Shown one piece after another: positions 27,569 to 35,596 of a stretch of 64,000 nt of DNA. Every line of letters begins with the position of its first letter. Position 1 is the stretch's first letter. The stretch is from Streptomyces sp. MP131-18 (GTDB lineage Bacteria > Actinomycetota > Actinomycetes > Streptomycetales > Streptomycetaceae), in NCBI RefSeq assembly GCF_001984575.1, contig NZ_LZNS01000001.1:2055275-2119274 (forward strand), written 5' to 3'. Both the position numbers and the translations under genes were made by a program. Under the pieces are notes generated by a model that saw only the letters and a list, made by a program, of their open reading frames with translations, was not told the DNA's origin and searched no databases.

Positions 27569-29331
27569 TCCACGGCCGTCTGCTCCGGCTCGCCGGTGCC
27601 CTCGCCGCCCCCGTGCTGCTATGTGCGCTGGTTTCCCTGTGCCTGTCCGCGGCATCCCTGGGGCAGGCGTATGCCCTGGCCCGCGCCCTGGCAGACCTCT
27701 TCGGCGACGACCCCCGGGCAGCGGCCCGCGCGCTGCTGTGGGCCTCGGCATGCACCGTGCTGCGCGCCGCGCTGATCTGGCTCGCGGAGGTCACGCGCGC
27801 GCGATGCGGCATCGCCATCCGCACCCGGCTGCGCGACCACTTGGTCGCCCGGCTCGGCGAGCTGGGACCTGCCTACGCGGCGGGGGCCCGCGCCGGAGCG
27901 GTCCAGACGACGCTGGTCGCGGGAGTGGAAGGGCTGGACGCCTACTACTCCCGCTACCTGCCGCAACTTCTGGTGACGCTGATCGTCCCCGCCGCTGTCG
28001 TCGCCTGGCTGTTCGGCGTCTCCGCGCCCGCCGCCACGGTGCTGGGCTGTGCCGTGGCGGCGGCCGTGCTCGTTCCCCGTTTCTGGGACGCCACTCTGCT
28101 GCGCCGCGGCCGGGCCCGCTGGGCGGGCCTGACCCGGCTCAGCGCCGACTACCTGGAAGCGGTACAGGCCGTCCCCACCCTGCGGGCGCTCGGCGCGGGC
28201 CGGCACATCGGTGACCGCCTGGCGAGCCAGGCGCAGAGCCTCTACCGATCCACCATGGTCCAACTGCGCACGTCGCTGGTGGAGAACGGCATCACCGCCC
28301 TGGCCATTCACGGCGGCACCGCCGCGACGCTGATCGTCGTGGCTGCTGCCGCCGCCTCGGGAAGCACCCCGCCCGCCGATGCCTTCCTCTTCCTGCTCTG
28401 CGCACGTGAATGTTTCCGGCCGCTGAACGACCTTTCGTCCGCGTGGCACGCCGGCTACCTGGGCCTGACGGCCGCGGACGGCATCGAGGAACTGCTCACG
28501 GCGACTCCCCGGGTGGCGGACACCGGAAAGGACACCGTGTCCGCGGGAGCGCCCGAAGTCCGCTTCGACCGCGTTGCCTTCACGTATCCGCAGGCCAGGG
28601 CCCACCCGGGATGCGGCGCGGGCGGACGGTCCCTGGAATCCGTCTCGCTGGCCTGCCCCCCGGGCGGGCTGCTCGGCATCGTCGGCCCGTCGGGGGCGGG
28701 CAAAAGCACCCTGGCGCACCTGCTGCAACGCCACGACGACCCCGACGAGGGCCGCGTGCTGCTCGCCGGCCGCCCACTGCCGCACTACCGGCTGGCATCG
28801 CTGCGCGCGAGTCTCGCGGTCGTCCATCAGGACCCCTACCTCTTCCACGCGACGGTCGCCGACAATCTCCGGCTCGCCCGGCCCGACGCGGACGAGGCGG
28901 AAGTCGTCCGCGCGGCGCGGCTGGCGCAGGCCCACGCGTTCGTCTCCGCGCTGCCCGCGGGCTACGACACGGTGATCGGGGAACGCGGGAGTTCCCTCTC
29001 CGGCGGTCAGGCCCAGCGCCTCGCCCTGGCCCGCGCGTTCCTCACCACCGCTCCCGTTCTCGTGCTGGACGAGGCGACGTCCCATCTCGACGTGCCCACG
29101 GAACGCGCCATCGTCCGTGCCCTGGCCACCGAACTCGCCGACCGCACCCGCCTGGTCATCGCCCACCGCCTCAGTGCCGTCCGCGACGCCGACCTGATCG
29201 CCGTGGTCGCGGGCGGGCGGGTGACCGAAACCGGTACCCACGACGAACTGATGCGCCTCCCGGGCGGGACCTACCGTGCGCTGGCCCGCCACCAGGGCGG
29301 CACCGGGAGCGGCACGGAGGTACCCGTATGA
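27565..29331 (+). CDS. ABC half-transporter, exporter fold, CydD/YbtP-like (first of pair)
   Basis: 588 aa: six-helix transmembrane domain (about 1-310) fused to an ATPase domain. The segment VEGLDAYYSRYLPQLLVTLIVP resembles CydD and the siderophore-linked YbtP/IrtA group. ATPase: Walker A GPSGAGKSTLAHLLQRH, Q-loop VHQDPYLF, signature LSGGQAQRLALARAF, Walker B VLVLDEATSHLD, H-loop IAHRLS, so its own site looks intact. GTG start overlaps the binding-protein stop and the gene overlaps the second half-transporter by ATGA. Genes of this type beside a FecBCD importer often serve metallophore uptake or release; a CydDC role is less likely because no cytochrome bd genes are present. Confidence 0.9.
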   Translation: MIHGRLLRLAGALAAPVLLCALVSLCLSAASLGQAYALARALADLFGDDPRAAARALLWASACTVLRAALIWLAEVTRARCGIAIRTRLRDHLVARLGELGPAYAAGARAGAVQTTLVAGVEGLDAYYSRYLPQLLVTLIVPAAVVAWLFGVSAPAATVLGCAVAAAVLVPRFWDATLLRRGRARWAGLTRLSADYLEAVQAVPTLRALGAGRHIGDRLASQAQSLYRSTMVQLRTSLVENGITALAIHGGTAATLIVVAAAAASGSTPPADAFLFLLCARECFRPLNDLSSAWHAGYLGLTAADGIEELLTATPRVADTGKDTVSAGAPEVRFDRVAFTYPQARAHPGCGAGGRSLESVSLACPPGGLLGIVGPSGAGKSTLAHLLQRHDDPDEGRVLLAGRPLPHYRLASLRASLAVVHQDPYLFHATVADNLRLARPDADEAEVVRAARLAQAHAFVSALPAGYDTVIGERGSSLSGGQAQRLALARAFLTTAPVLVLDEATSHLDVPTERAIVRALATELADRTRLVIAHRLSAVRDADLIAVVAGGRVTETGTHDELMRLPGGTYRALARHQGGTGSGTEVPV

Positions 29332-31007
29332 ACGGACTTCGCTCGCTGCTGCCGCACATCGCCCGGCACCGGGCCGTGTTCGTGTGGACTCTGCTGAGCA
29401 ATCTGGCGGTACAGCTCGGCGTGCTGACGCTCGGCCTGCTGGGTGCGCTGCTCGTCTCGCGGGCGCTGAACGGCACGGAGGGACCGGCCCTGGGCTATCT
29501 GGCCGCCGCGCTGGCGCTGACGGCGGCGTTGTGTGCCCTTGCCACGTGGCGCGAGTCCTACGTGTCCCACGACTTGGCCTACCGCATCCTGGCCGATCTG
29601 CGGGACCGTGTCTTCACGTCGCTGCGGCGCTCCCTGCCCACCCGCCGTGCTGCCCGGCACAGCGGCGACCTCGGCGCGGTGGCCCTGTCCGACGTGGAGA
29701 CGCTGGAGTGGCTTTTCGCCCACACCGCCGCGCAGCTGCTCGTTTCCGGAGTCATGCTGGCCGCCACCACCGCCCTGTCCCTCGCCATCTCGCCGTGGCT
29801 CGTCCTGGCCTGGCTGCCCTGCCTGGTCGTGATCGCCGCCCTGCCCTGGCTGTTCGGGCCGGCCGCGGCACGCCGCGGTACGGAGCTGAGCGCCGCCAAC
29901 GCCGCGCTACAGGCCGAGATCGTGGACACCGTGCAGGGCATGCGTGAACTCGCCGCGGCCGGCGCGTTGGAGCGTCGCAGGCGCCGGCTGGCCGGCTCGA
30001 CGCGGAAACTCACCCTGGCCCAATGGCGCACCGCCCGCCTCAACGGCGCGGAGGCGGCGCTGTCCGATCTCGCCGTGGCCGCCTCGGGCACCGCCGCGCT
30101 GGCCATGGTGGCCGGGCCCGGCGCCGGGATCGATCCGGTCCTCGCCCCGGTGGCGTTCACCCTGGCCACCGCCGCGCTCGGACCGATCGGTCAGATCTCG
30201 GCGCTGCTGCGGAACTTCGGCGCGCTGCGCGCCTCCGCGGTCCGCGTCGCGACCGTGCTGGCCACGCCGCCGTCCGTGCCCGAGCCCGCACGGTCGGCCG
30301 GGCCCGCGCGCGGCTCCCTCACCTTCGAGAACGTCGGCTTCGGGTACGCCCCCACCGCGCCCCGGGTGCTCGGGAACGTGAGCTTCACCGTCCGCCCCGG
30401 CGAAACCGTTGCCCTCGTCGGCGGCTCCGGCTGCGGCAAATCCACCTGCGTGAGTCTCGCGCTGCGTCTGTGGGACCCGGACACGGGCACGGTCCGCGTG
30501 GGCGGTACGGACCTGCGCGACCTGGCCGACGCCGACCTGCGGGCCACCGTCGCGGCAGTGCCCCAGCGGATCGGCCTGTTCACCGGCACGGTGGCCGACA
30601 ACATTTCCCTGGCCGCCCCCGGCGCCCCGGACGACGACGTGCGCGCTGCCGCCGCCCGCGCGGGCGTGCTCAGCCCGGACAGTGGTTTCCGCGACGGCCT
30701 CGACACCCCGGTCGGCGAGGGCGGCCGGGCTCTGTCCGGAGGGCAGCGGGCCCGGATCGCACTGGCCCGCGCCTTCCTTCAGGACGCCCCGGTGCTCCTC
30801 CTCGACGAGGCCATGGCCCACCTCGACGCCGCATCCGAACGCGCTCTCGACGGCGCGCTGCGGCAGGACGCCGCCCACCGGGCCACGCTGGTGGTGGCAC
30901 ACAGAGCCACCACCATCAACGCCGCCGACCGCATCCTGCTGCTTGAGGCCGGCACGGTCCGCGAAGTGGCCGCGTGGCCACCGCCGCCATTGCCGCGGAG
31001 GGATTAG
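29328..31007 (+). CDS. ABC half-transporter, exporter fold, CydC/YbtQ-like (second of pair)
   Basis: 559 aa with a six-helix transmembrane domain (start MNGLRSLLPHIARHRAVFVW) and an ATPase domain: Walker A GGSGCGKSTCVSLALRLW, Q-loop VPQRIGLF, signature LSGGQRARIALARAF, Walker B VLLLDEAMAHLD, H-loop VAHRAT. It should form a heterodimer with the preceding protein. Translational coupling by ATGA. It ends the operon; 57 bp later lies the 3' end of the convergent vapC. No terminator is obvious. Confidence 0.9.
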   Translation: MNGLRSLLPHIARHRAVFVWTLLSNLAVQLGVLTLGLLGALLVSRALNGTEGPALGYLAAALALTAALCALATWRESYVSHDLAYRILADLRDRVFTSLRRSLPTRRAARHSGDLGAVALSDVETLEWLFAHTAAQLLVSGVMLAATTALSLAISPWLVLAWLPCLVVIAALPWLFGPAAARRGTELSAANAALQAEIVDTVQGMRELAAAGALERRRRRLAGSTRKLTLAQWRTARLNGAEAALSDLAVAASGTAALAMVAGPGAGIDPVLAPVAFTLATAALGPIGQISALLRNFGALRASAVRVATVLATPPSVPEPARSAGPARGSLTFENVGFGYAPTAPRVLGNVSFTVRPGETVALVGGSGCGKSTCVSLALRLWDPDTGTVRVGGTDLRDLADADLRATVAAVPQRIGLFTGTVADNISLAAPGAPDDDVRAAAARAGVLSPDSGFRDGLDTPVGEGGRALSGGQRARIALARAFLQDAPVLLLDEAMAHLDAASERALDGALRQDAAHRATLVVAHRATTINAADRILLLEAGTVREVAAWPPPPLPRRD

Positions 31008-31064
31008 TGCGGCTTTGCGCATGCAATATCCCTGCTCGGGGGGCGCGGGGCGCTCTCGTGCCGC

Positions 31065-31481
31065 TCAGCGATCAGCGGTCCCCGGCTCGACGACCCAGCG
31101 CATCGACTGGCCGGTGATGCCCTGCACCATGTCGAAGTCGCCGTCGTAGTGCAGAACCGTCAACCCGTGCCGTTCCGCGGTGGCCGCGATCAGGACGTCG
31201 GACAGCGAGAGCGCCCGGTGGAAGCCGCGGCGCAGCGCCTCGCGCTGGAGCCATAAAGCCTGCTCATGCTCTTCGTCGTTGCAGGGCACGTAGTCGAAGG
31301 CACGAAGGCCGGCCCGGATGCGGGACACGTCCTGCTTGGTACGCGCACTGTAGATCATTTCGTATTCGACGACCGCGCACGTGGCGAGCAGCCCTCTGTC
31401 GTTGAGATCATCGAGAACAGCCCCCACGGTCGGCTGCCCCCAGCGCGCAAAAGCCGACTTGTCGACCAGGAAGGCGCTCAT
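31065..31481 (-). CDS. vapC: VapC-type PIN-domain toxin (RNase)
   Basis: 138-aa PIN ribonuclease, toxin of a type II toxin-antitoxin pair. Acidic active-site residues are visible: Asp7 (FLVDKSAFARW), Glu39/Glu41 (CAVVEYEMIYSAR), Asp95 (LSLSDVLIAATAERHG) and Asp113-117 (LHYDGDFDMVQGI). All expected PIN carboxylates are present, so it is probably active. It starts 4 bases inside the antitoxin gene (ATGA overlap). VapC enzymes cleave tRNA or rRNA; the target here is unknown. A shorter relic of the same 3' end lies at 24354-24430. Confidence 0.93.
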   Translation of the reverse strand: MSAFLVDKSAFARWGQPTVGAVLDDLNDRGLLATCAVVEYEMIYSARTKQDVSRIRAGLRAFDYVPCNDEEHEQALWLQREALRRGFHRALSLSDVLIAATAERHGLTVLHYDGDFDMVQGITGQSMRWVVEPGTADR

Positions 31482-31714
31482 GCCGCGTCGCTTCCCCGGT
31501 CCCTCCCCCGGGTCCCGGCGGGCCCGGTGTCCTCAATGATCTCGGTGAAGTCCAGCTCCCCCGACTTCACGGCATCGGCGAACTCCAGGCGCAGCCGCCG
31601 CTGCACCGCATCCTCCATGGCCGCCCGCACCGCGGCCGCCTTCGTCCTGGCGCCGTACAGCCGCATGGCCTCTTCGACGATCTCATCGTCCAGATCAATG
31701 ACCGTCCGCGACAT
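31478..31714 (-). CDS. vapB: VapB-type antitoxin (ribbon-helix-helix)
   Basis: 78 aa. MSRTVIDLDDEIVEEAMRLY is a classical RHH/VapB (MazE-like DUF2191) start, followed by GARTKAAAVRAAMEDAV and an acidic, unstructured C-terminal tail that would cover the toxin active site. ATG at 31714 has GGAAGG 6 bases upstream; a longer frame has no RBS. It is expected to repress its own promoter via the palindrome immediately upstream. Confidence 0.93.
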   Translation of the reverse strand: MSRTVIDLDDEIVEEAMRLYGARTKAAAVRAAMEDAVQRRLRLEFADAVKSGELDFTEIIEDTGPAGTRGRDRGSDAA

Positions 31715-31743
31715 GGCACACCTTCCTTTCACGTAACGGAAGA

Positions 31744-31778
31744 AATGATATCGCACCACTAGCAATAGCGATATCGTT
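31744..31778 (-). promoter_or_regulatory. VapBC autoregulatory operator (paired GATATCGC half-sites)
   Basis: Perfect inverted repeat GATATCGC (31747-31754) / GCGATATC (31768-31775), extended by matched AA/TT at both ends. Each arm contains the palindrome GATATC. The arm centres are 21 bp apart, two helical turns, so two antitoxin dimers could sit on the same DNA face. It lies 30 bp before vapB and is the AT-richest spot in the area, so it probably also covers the promoter. Confidence 0.75.
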
Positions 31779-31860
31779 CCTTGCGGCCGGTCCGCGCCGG
31801 ACGGTGACCGGGCCACCGACCACAAGTAGCCTTACTCGTCGCTGATACCAGGAGGCCCGG

Positions 31861-32772
31861 GTGAACCGGTGGCTTGGACGAGGAATCAATTTCGGCAACG
31901 CGCTCGACGCGTTGGGCGGTGGGTCGGAGCTGCCGCTCGATGAACGGTACTTCGACGAGGTGGCCCGGGCGGGCATCGATACCGTCCGCCTGCCGGTCCG
32001 CTGGTCGGCGCACGCAGAGCCCGCCCCGCCGTACGCGATCGATCCGGCGTTCTTCCAGCGCGTCGACGCGGGCGTACGCGCGGCCCTCGACCGCGATCTG
32101 AACGTCGTGGTGAACGTCCACCATTACCACGAGCTGTGCGCTGCGCCGGACGAGCACCTGCCGCGCTTCCTCGCGCTCTGGCAGCAGATCGCGTCACACT
32201 ACGCCGACCACTGCGGACGGCTCTGCTTCGAGTTGCTCAACGAGCCACGCGGTCAGCTCACGGCGGCCCGCTGGAACGCCGTCCTGGCACAGGCCCTCGC
32301 CGTCGTGCGCGATTCGAACCCCGAGCGCACCGTGATCATCGGGTCCGCCGACATGAACGACCCCGGCGCACTGCCCGCGCTCGCCGTGCCTGACGACGAC
32401 CACCTGATCGCCACGGTCCATTACTACGCCCCGTTCGAGTTCACCCACCAGGGCGCCGGATGGGTCGAGGGGGCGGAAGGATGGCTCGGCCGCATGTGGG
32501 GGGAGCCCGCCGACGAGAATGCCGTGCGCGATGATCTGGCCGAGGTCGCGGCGTGGGGGCGGCAACAGCGGCTCCCGCTGTTCATCGGCGAGTTCGGTGC
32601 CTTCTCCAGGGCTGACATGGTCTCCCGGGCGCGGTGGACGACCTTCGTGCGGGCCGAGGCCGAGCGGCTCGGCATGAGCTGGGCCTACTGGGAGTTCGGC
32701 ACGGACTTCGGAGCCTTCGACCTGCAACGGTCCGCCTGGCGCGAACCGTTGCGGCGTGCCCTCCTCGGATGA
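31861..32772 (+). CDS. Glycoside hydrolase family 5 endoglucanase-like protein (no signal peptide)
   Basis: 303 aa. GH5 signatures: RGINFGNALDAL at the start, DTVRLPVRWSAH, VVVNVHHYHEL, catalytic acid/base Glu in FELLNEPRGQLT, HYYAPFEFTHQGA, and nucleophile Glu in LFIGEFGAFSRAD. It resembles endo-beta-1,4-glucanases of subfamily 25/26-like type. GTG 31861 has a perfect AGGAGG 5 bases upstream, so the start is firm, yet no signal peptide follows. It is therefore predicted cytoplasmic, perhaps acting on imported oligosaccharides. Divergent from vapBC, about 80 bp from its operator. Confidence 0.9.
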   Translation: MNRWLGRGINFGNALDALGGGSELPLDERYFDEVARAGIDTVRLPVRWSAHAEPAPPYAIDPAFFQRVDAGVRAALDRDLNVVVNVHHYHELCAAPDEHLPRFLALWQQIASHYADHCGRLCFELLNEPRGQLTAARWNAVLAQALAVVRDSNPERTVIIGSADMNDPGALPALAVPDDDHLIATVHYYAPFEFTHQGAGWVEGAEGWLGRMWGEPADENAVRDDLAEVAAWGRQQRLPLFIGEFGAFSRADMVSRARWTTFVRAEAERLGMSWAYWEFGTDFGAFDLQRSAWREPLRRALLG

Positions 32773-32911
32773 TCCGGCCGAACGCCGGCTGTTCGCCGGG
32801 GTCACACCCGGTGCTCGGACCCGACGTGCGTGCTGGAGCCCTCGCCGTTCCGGCTGTGGTGGGACCCGGGTCACTTACTGCGGCGTGGCGTGAGAGCTTC
32901 GGCCGAGCAGA

Positions 32912-33763
32912 TCATTCAGCGTTCGCGGCGAATTCCGTCAGCCTGGTCAGTCGCTGGGATGTGGCGTTATCCGCCGGCGTCATGACGGTCATCCGATGAC
33001 CGGTGTCCGAGGTGTGTGTGGAAACGAACTTGAGGTGCAGCAGGCCGACCAAGGGGCTGTTCAGGCGTTTGGTCTCGTAGTCTTGGAGAAGAATGTCGTG
33101 CCGACTCCACAGTCGCGCGAATTCGTCTGATCGTTCCCGCAGCTTTTCGACCGTCGCTGCGGCTGCTGAGGTGTGCAGGTCGGTGCCCACGGCGGCACGC
33201 ATCCCCGCGACCATCCGGGTGGCGACGATGTCGTCGTCGACATAGCGGCTGCGCCAGTCGGGGTCGGTGAAGAACTGCACCGCGCAATTGCGTTCCTCTG
33301 CCGGGATCATGTCCATGTCGGTGAACAGGAAGCGATACGCGCGGTTATAGGCCACCAGGTCGAACTGCGGAGTTTGCAGACACGTGGGAAACGGTTCGAG
33401 TTTGTCCAGCACCGGCTGGAACGCCGCCACCAAGGCCGGGTCGTGCACGCTCGGTTCCGGGGGCGGCAACGGCAGGCCCGCAAGCCGTTGCAGATGCCAT
33501 TTCTCGGTGTCGTCCAGTCTGAGTGCTCTGCCGACAGCCATCAGTACCTGCATGCTGACGTTGATCGGGCGGCCCTGCTCGAGCCAGGTGTACCAAGTCA
33601 CGCCGACTCCGGCCATCACCGCCACCTCCTCGCGGCGCAAGCCCGGTGTGCGGCGGCGCCCGGTAGCAGGAAGGCCCACCTGTTCCGGGGTCAGCCGCTC
33701 GCGCCGGGTACGCAGGAAGTCACCGAGCTCCCGCCGGATCGCGGGGGGCCTGACGTCGGTCAT
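32912..33763 (-). CDS. XRE regulator with MmyB-type ligand-binding domain
   Basis: 283 aa from ATG 33763. N-terminal XRE helix-turn-helix: RRELGDFLRTRRERLTPEQVGLP, RTPGLRREEVAVMAGVGVTWYTWLEQGR. The C-terminal MmyB-like PAS-type domain shows VLDKLEPFPTCLQTPQFDLVAYNRAYRFLF and LVGLLHLKFVSTHTSDTGHRMTVMTPADN. Family members usually repress the divergent neighbour and may bind fatty-acid-like ligands. The neighbour is an MFS pump, so this is its probable regulator. Confidence 0.93.
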   Translation of the reverse strand: MTDVRPPAIRRELGDFLRTRRERLTPEQVGLPATGRRRTPGLRREEVAVMAGVGVTWYTWLEQGRPINVSMQVLMAVGRALRLDDTEKWHLQRLAGLPLPPPEPSVHDPALVAAFQPVLDKLEPFPTCLQTPQFDLVAYNRAYRFLFTDMDMIPAEERNCAVQFFTDPDWRSRYVDDDIVATRMVAGMRAAVGTDLHTSAAAATVEKLRERSDEFARLWSRHDILLQDYETKRLNSPLVGLLHLKFVSTHTSDTGHRMTVMTPADNATSQRLTRLTEFAANAE

Positions 33764-33805
33764 GTCTTCGTCCTGCCGGCAGGTATCGGTCCATAGCCAG
33801 GTTCT

Positions 33806-33839
33806 GCCAGTACCCGCATAAACTGGCTTCTGGTACCAG
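33806..33839. promoter_or_regulatory. Candidate operators between MmyB-type regulator and MFS gene
   Basis: Two elements in the 102-bp divergent gap: inverted repeat GCCAGT (33806-33811) / ACTGGC (33822-33827), and perfect palindrome CTGGTACCAG (33830-33839), 26 bases before the MFS start. The shared half-site (CTGG/CCAG) suggests one protein binding repeatedly, most simply the adjacent XRE regulator. Confidence 0.5.
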
Positions 33840-33865
33840 CATGGTAATGCCGTCACGGTAAGGGT

Positions 33866-35368
33866 GTGACCACAGAATCCACGCCCCGCAGCACCCCGTC
33901 CGAGACGCGAGCAGAAAGCGACGGCACGACCGTCCCCCCTCAGGCGCCGCGCTCGCGGTCCGCCGCCGCTCCTCGGACGCTGGGCACGGCCGGGCTTTTC
34001 ACCGCGTTGTCGGCGCTGTTTCTGTCGGTGGTGAGTTTCGCCGCCGTCGGCATCGCGGTGCCCGATATCGGCGCGTCACTGCACGCCTCGGCTGCCGAGC
34101 AGTCTCTTGTGGTGTCGGTGTACTCGCTGGGTTTCGCCGTGCCCATGGTGCTCGGCGGCCGCCTCGGTGACCTGTACGGGCGCCGCCGCCTGTTCCTCGT
34201 CGGCATGGCCGGGTTCACGGTGTTCTCGCTGATCGCGACCGCGGCACCCGCCATGCCCGTGTTGATCGCTGCGCGCGCGCTCACCGGTGTCTGCGCATCC
34301 GCGATGGTGCCTCAGGTGCTGGCGACGATCACGGCATCGACCACAGGGCGCGAGCGGGCCAGAGCCGTCGCCCTGTTCGGCGCGACCGCGGGCGGTGCCA
34401 CGGCGATCGGTCAGGTGCTCGGCGGCGTGCTGTTGTCCGTGCCGTTGCCGGGCGCCCCGTGGCGCATGGTCTTCGCGGTCAGCGTCCTCATGGGCGTCGT
34501 TGCCTTCCTCGCCGGCCTCCGCTGGCTGCCGGACACCAGCTCGCCCGGTCATCGCTCACTCGACCTGATCGGCACCGCCCTGCTGGGGGCCGCGCTGCTG
34601 GCGCTGCTGATTCCGCTGTCCCAGGGCGGAGCACTCGGCTGGCCGGTCTGGTGCTGGGTGCTGCTGGGGACGGCCCCGATGCTGTTCGCGGCGTTCTGGG
34701 CCTGGCAGCACCGGCTGCATCGCGGGGACCGTGTGCCCTTGGTGCCGCCGCCCTTGCTCCGGCTGGGCTCGTACCGGATCGGCCTGGTGATGGCGCTGAT
34801 GCTCCAATCCGCATTCGGCGCTTTCACCTTCCTCTACGCGCTCACCACACAGACCGGACTGGGCTGGTCCCCGATGCACGCCGCCCTGGTGCTGCTGCCC
34901 TACGCCCTGTGTTTTTTCGCCGTGTCGATCTGGTCGGGGAAGCTGGCGCCCCGCTTCGGCTTCCGCCGGCTGCTGACGATCGGCGGAATCGTCCAGGCCA
35001 TGCTGCTCGCGGTCACCGCGACATCGGTGTTCATCCAGAACGCCGAGTTGAACTCGTGGACGCTGGCCGCGCTGCTCGTCGGGGTCGGGGTCGGCCAGGC
35101 GTTGATGTTCGGCCCTCTGGTCGGCGCGATGATCGCCGACGTCCCGCCGGCTTTCGCGGGAGCAGCCTCCGGAGCACTCCAGACCACACAGCAGGCCGCG
35201 ATGGGCCTCGGTGTCGCCGTCGCCGGCGGACTGCTCGGCACCGCGATGGCCGGTTCGACAGCCTCGGCCGACCAGTCGTACACCACCGCCCTCGCGATCT
35301 GCATGGTCGTCCAGGCCGTCCTCGCAGTCGCCTTCGCCCTCTGCGCTCTCGGCCTGCCACGCCGCTGA
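33866..35368 (+). CDS. MFS drug-efflux transporter, DHA2 (14-TM) type
   Basis: 500 aa. After a 40-residue polar head come about 14 membrane segments. Motif A appears as GGRLGDLYGRRRLFLVG; motif C-like as GATAGGATAIGQVLGGVLLS (proton-antiport class) and MVPQVLATI; WRMVFAVSVLMG is typical of DHA2 exporters. GTG start with AAGGG upstream. Divergent from the MmyB-type regulator, a common pairing for an inducible efflux pump. Substrate unknown. Confidence 0.93.
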   Translation: MTTESTPRSTPSETRAESDGTTVPPQAPRSRSAAAPRTLGTAGLFTALSALFLSVVSFAAVGIAVPDIGASLHASAAEQSLVVSVYSLGFAVPMVLGGRLGDLYGRRRLFLVGMAGFTVFSLIATAAPAMPVLIAARALTGVCASAMVPQVLATITASTTGRERARAVALFGATAGGATAIGQVLGGVLLSVPLPGAPWRMVFAVSVLMGVVAFLAGLRWLPDTSSPGHRSLDLIGTALLGAALLALLIPLSQGGALGWPVWCWVLLGTAPMLFAAFWAWQHRLHRGDRVPLVPPPLLRLGSYRIGLVMALMLQSAFGAFTFLYALTTQTGLGWSPMHAALVLLPYALCFFAVSIWSGKLAPRFGFRRLLTIGGIVQAMLLAVTATSVFIQNAELNSWTLAALLVGVGVGQALMFGPLVGAMIADVPPAFAGAASGALQTTQQAAMGLGVAVAGGLLGTAMAGSTASADQSYTTALAICMVVQAVLAVAFALCALGLPRR

Positions 35369-35512
35369 CCCGATCGTGGCGAGCCGAGCACTCCTGGCCG
35401 GGCGGCGGGTCAGCCATGGTGAGCAGATCCGCCCCTGGAGAGCCGTCAACCGCATGGGCAGACCGCTGCCCCGGACCACCGGATCACGACAACCGACCGT
35501 GTGTGGGAGCGT

Positions 35513-35558
35513 TCAGCGGGCGGGGAAGTCCGTGTCCTTCACGGCCGTGACGAACGCG
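35513..35558. repeat. 46-bp direct repeat, copy 1
   Basis: Base-for-base identical to 38353-38398 in the same orientation, starting TCAGCGGGCGGGGAAGTCCG. It is the 3' end of a DUF397 gene in both places. The copies bracket the 2.8-kb methyltransferase/GRDP/XRE-TPR block. Confidence 0.9.
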
Positions 35559-35596
35559 GCCATTTGGCGGCCCGGAAGCCTCGGTGTCGCGGGCGG
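35513..35596 (-). pseudogene. Frameshifted 3' remnant of a DUF397 gene
   Basis: Read leftward, RDTEASGPPNG in one frame continues as MAAFVTAVKDTDFPAR in another. Both match the intact DUF397 protein at 38353-38574 (RDSKAPQGPAL... AFVTAVKDTDFPAR). The 5' half is missing, replaced by the end of the methyltransferase gene. The last 46 bases are identical to those of the intact copy. The rest of the 35369-35596 gap has no gene. Confidence 0.75.

Noticed and set aside
27565..31007. Reading the two half-transporters as CydDC
   Set aside because: Motif similarity exists, but no cydAB is present and the genes are translationally fused to a FecBCD importer.
24354..31124. Treating the two vapC 3' ends as att sites of an integrative element
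   Set aside because: No integrase or excisionase is present, the repeats are only partly identical and neither is in a tRNA gene.
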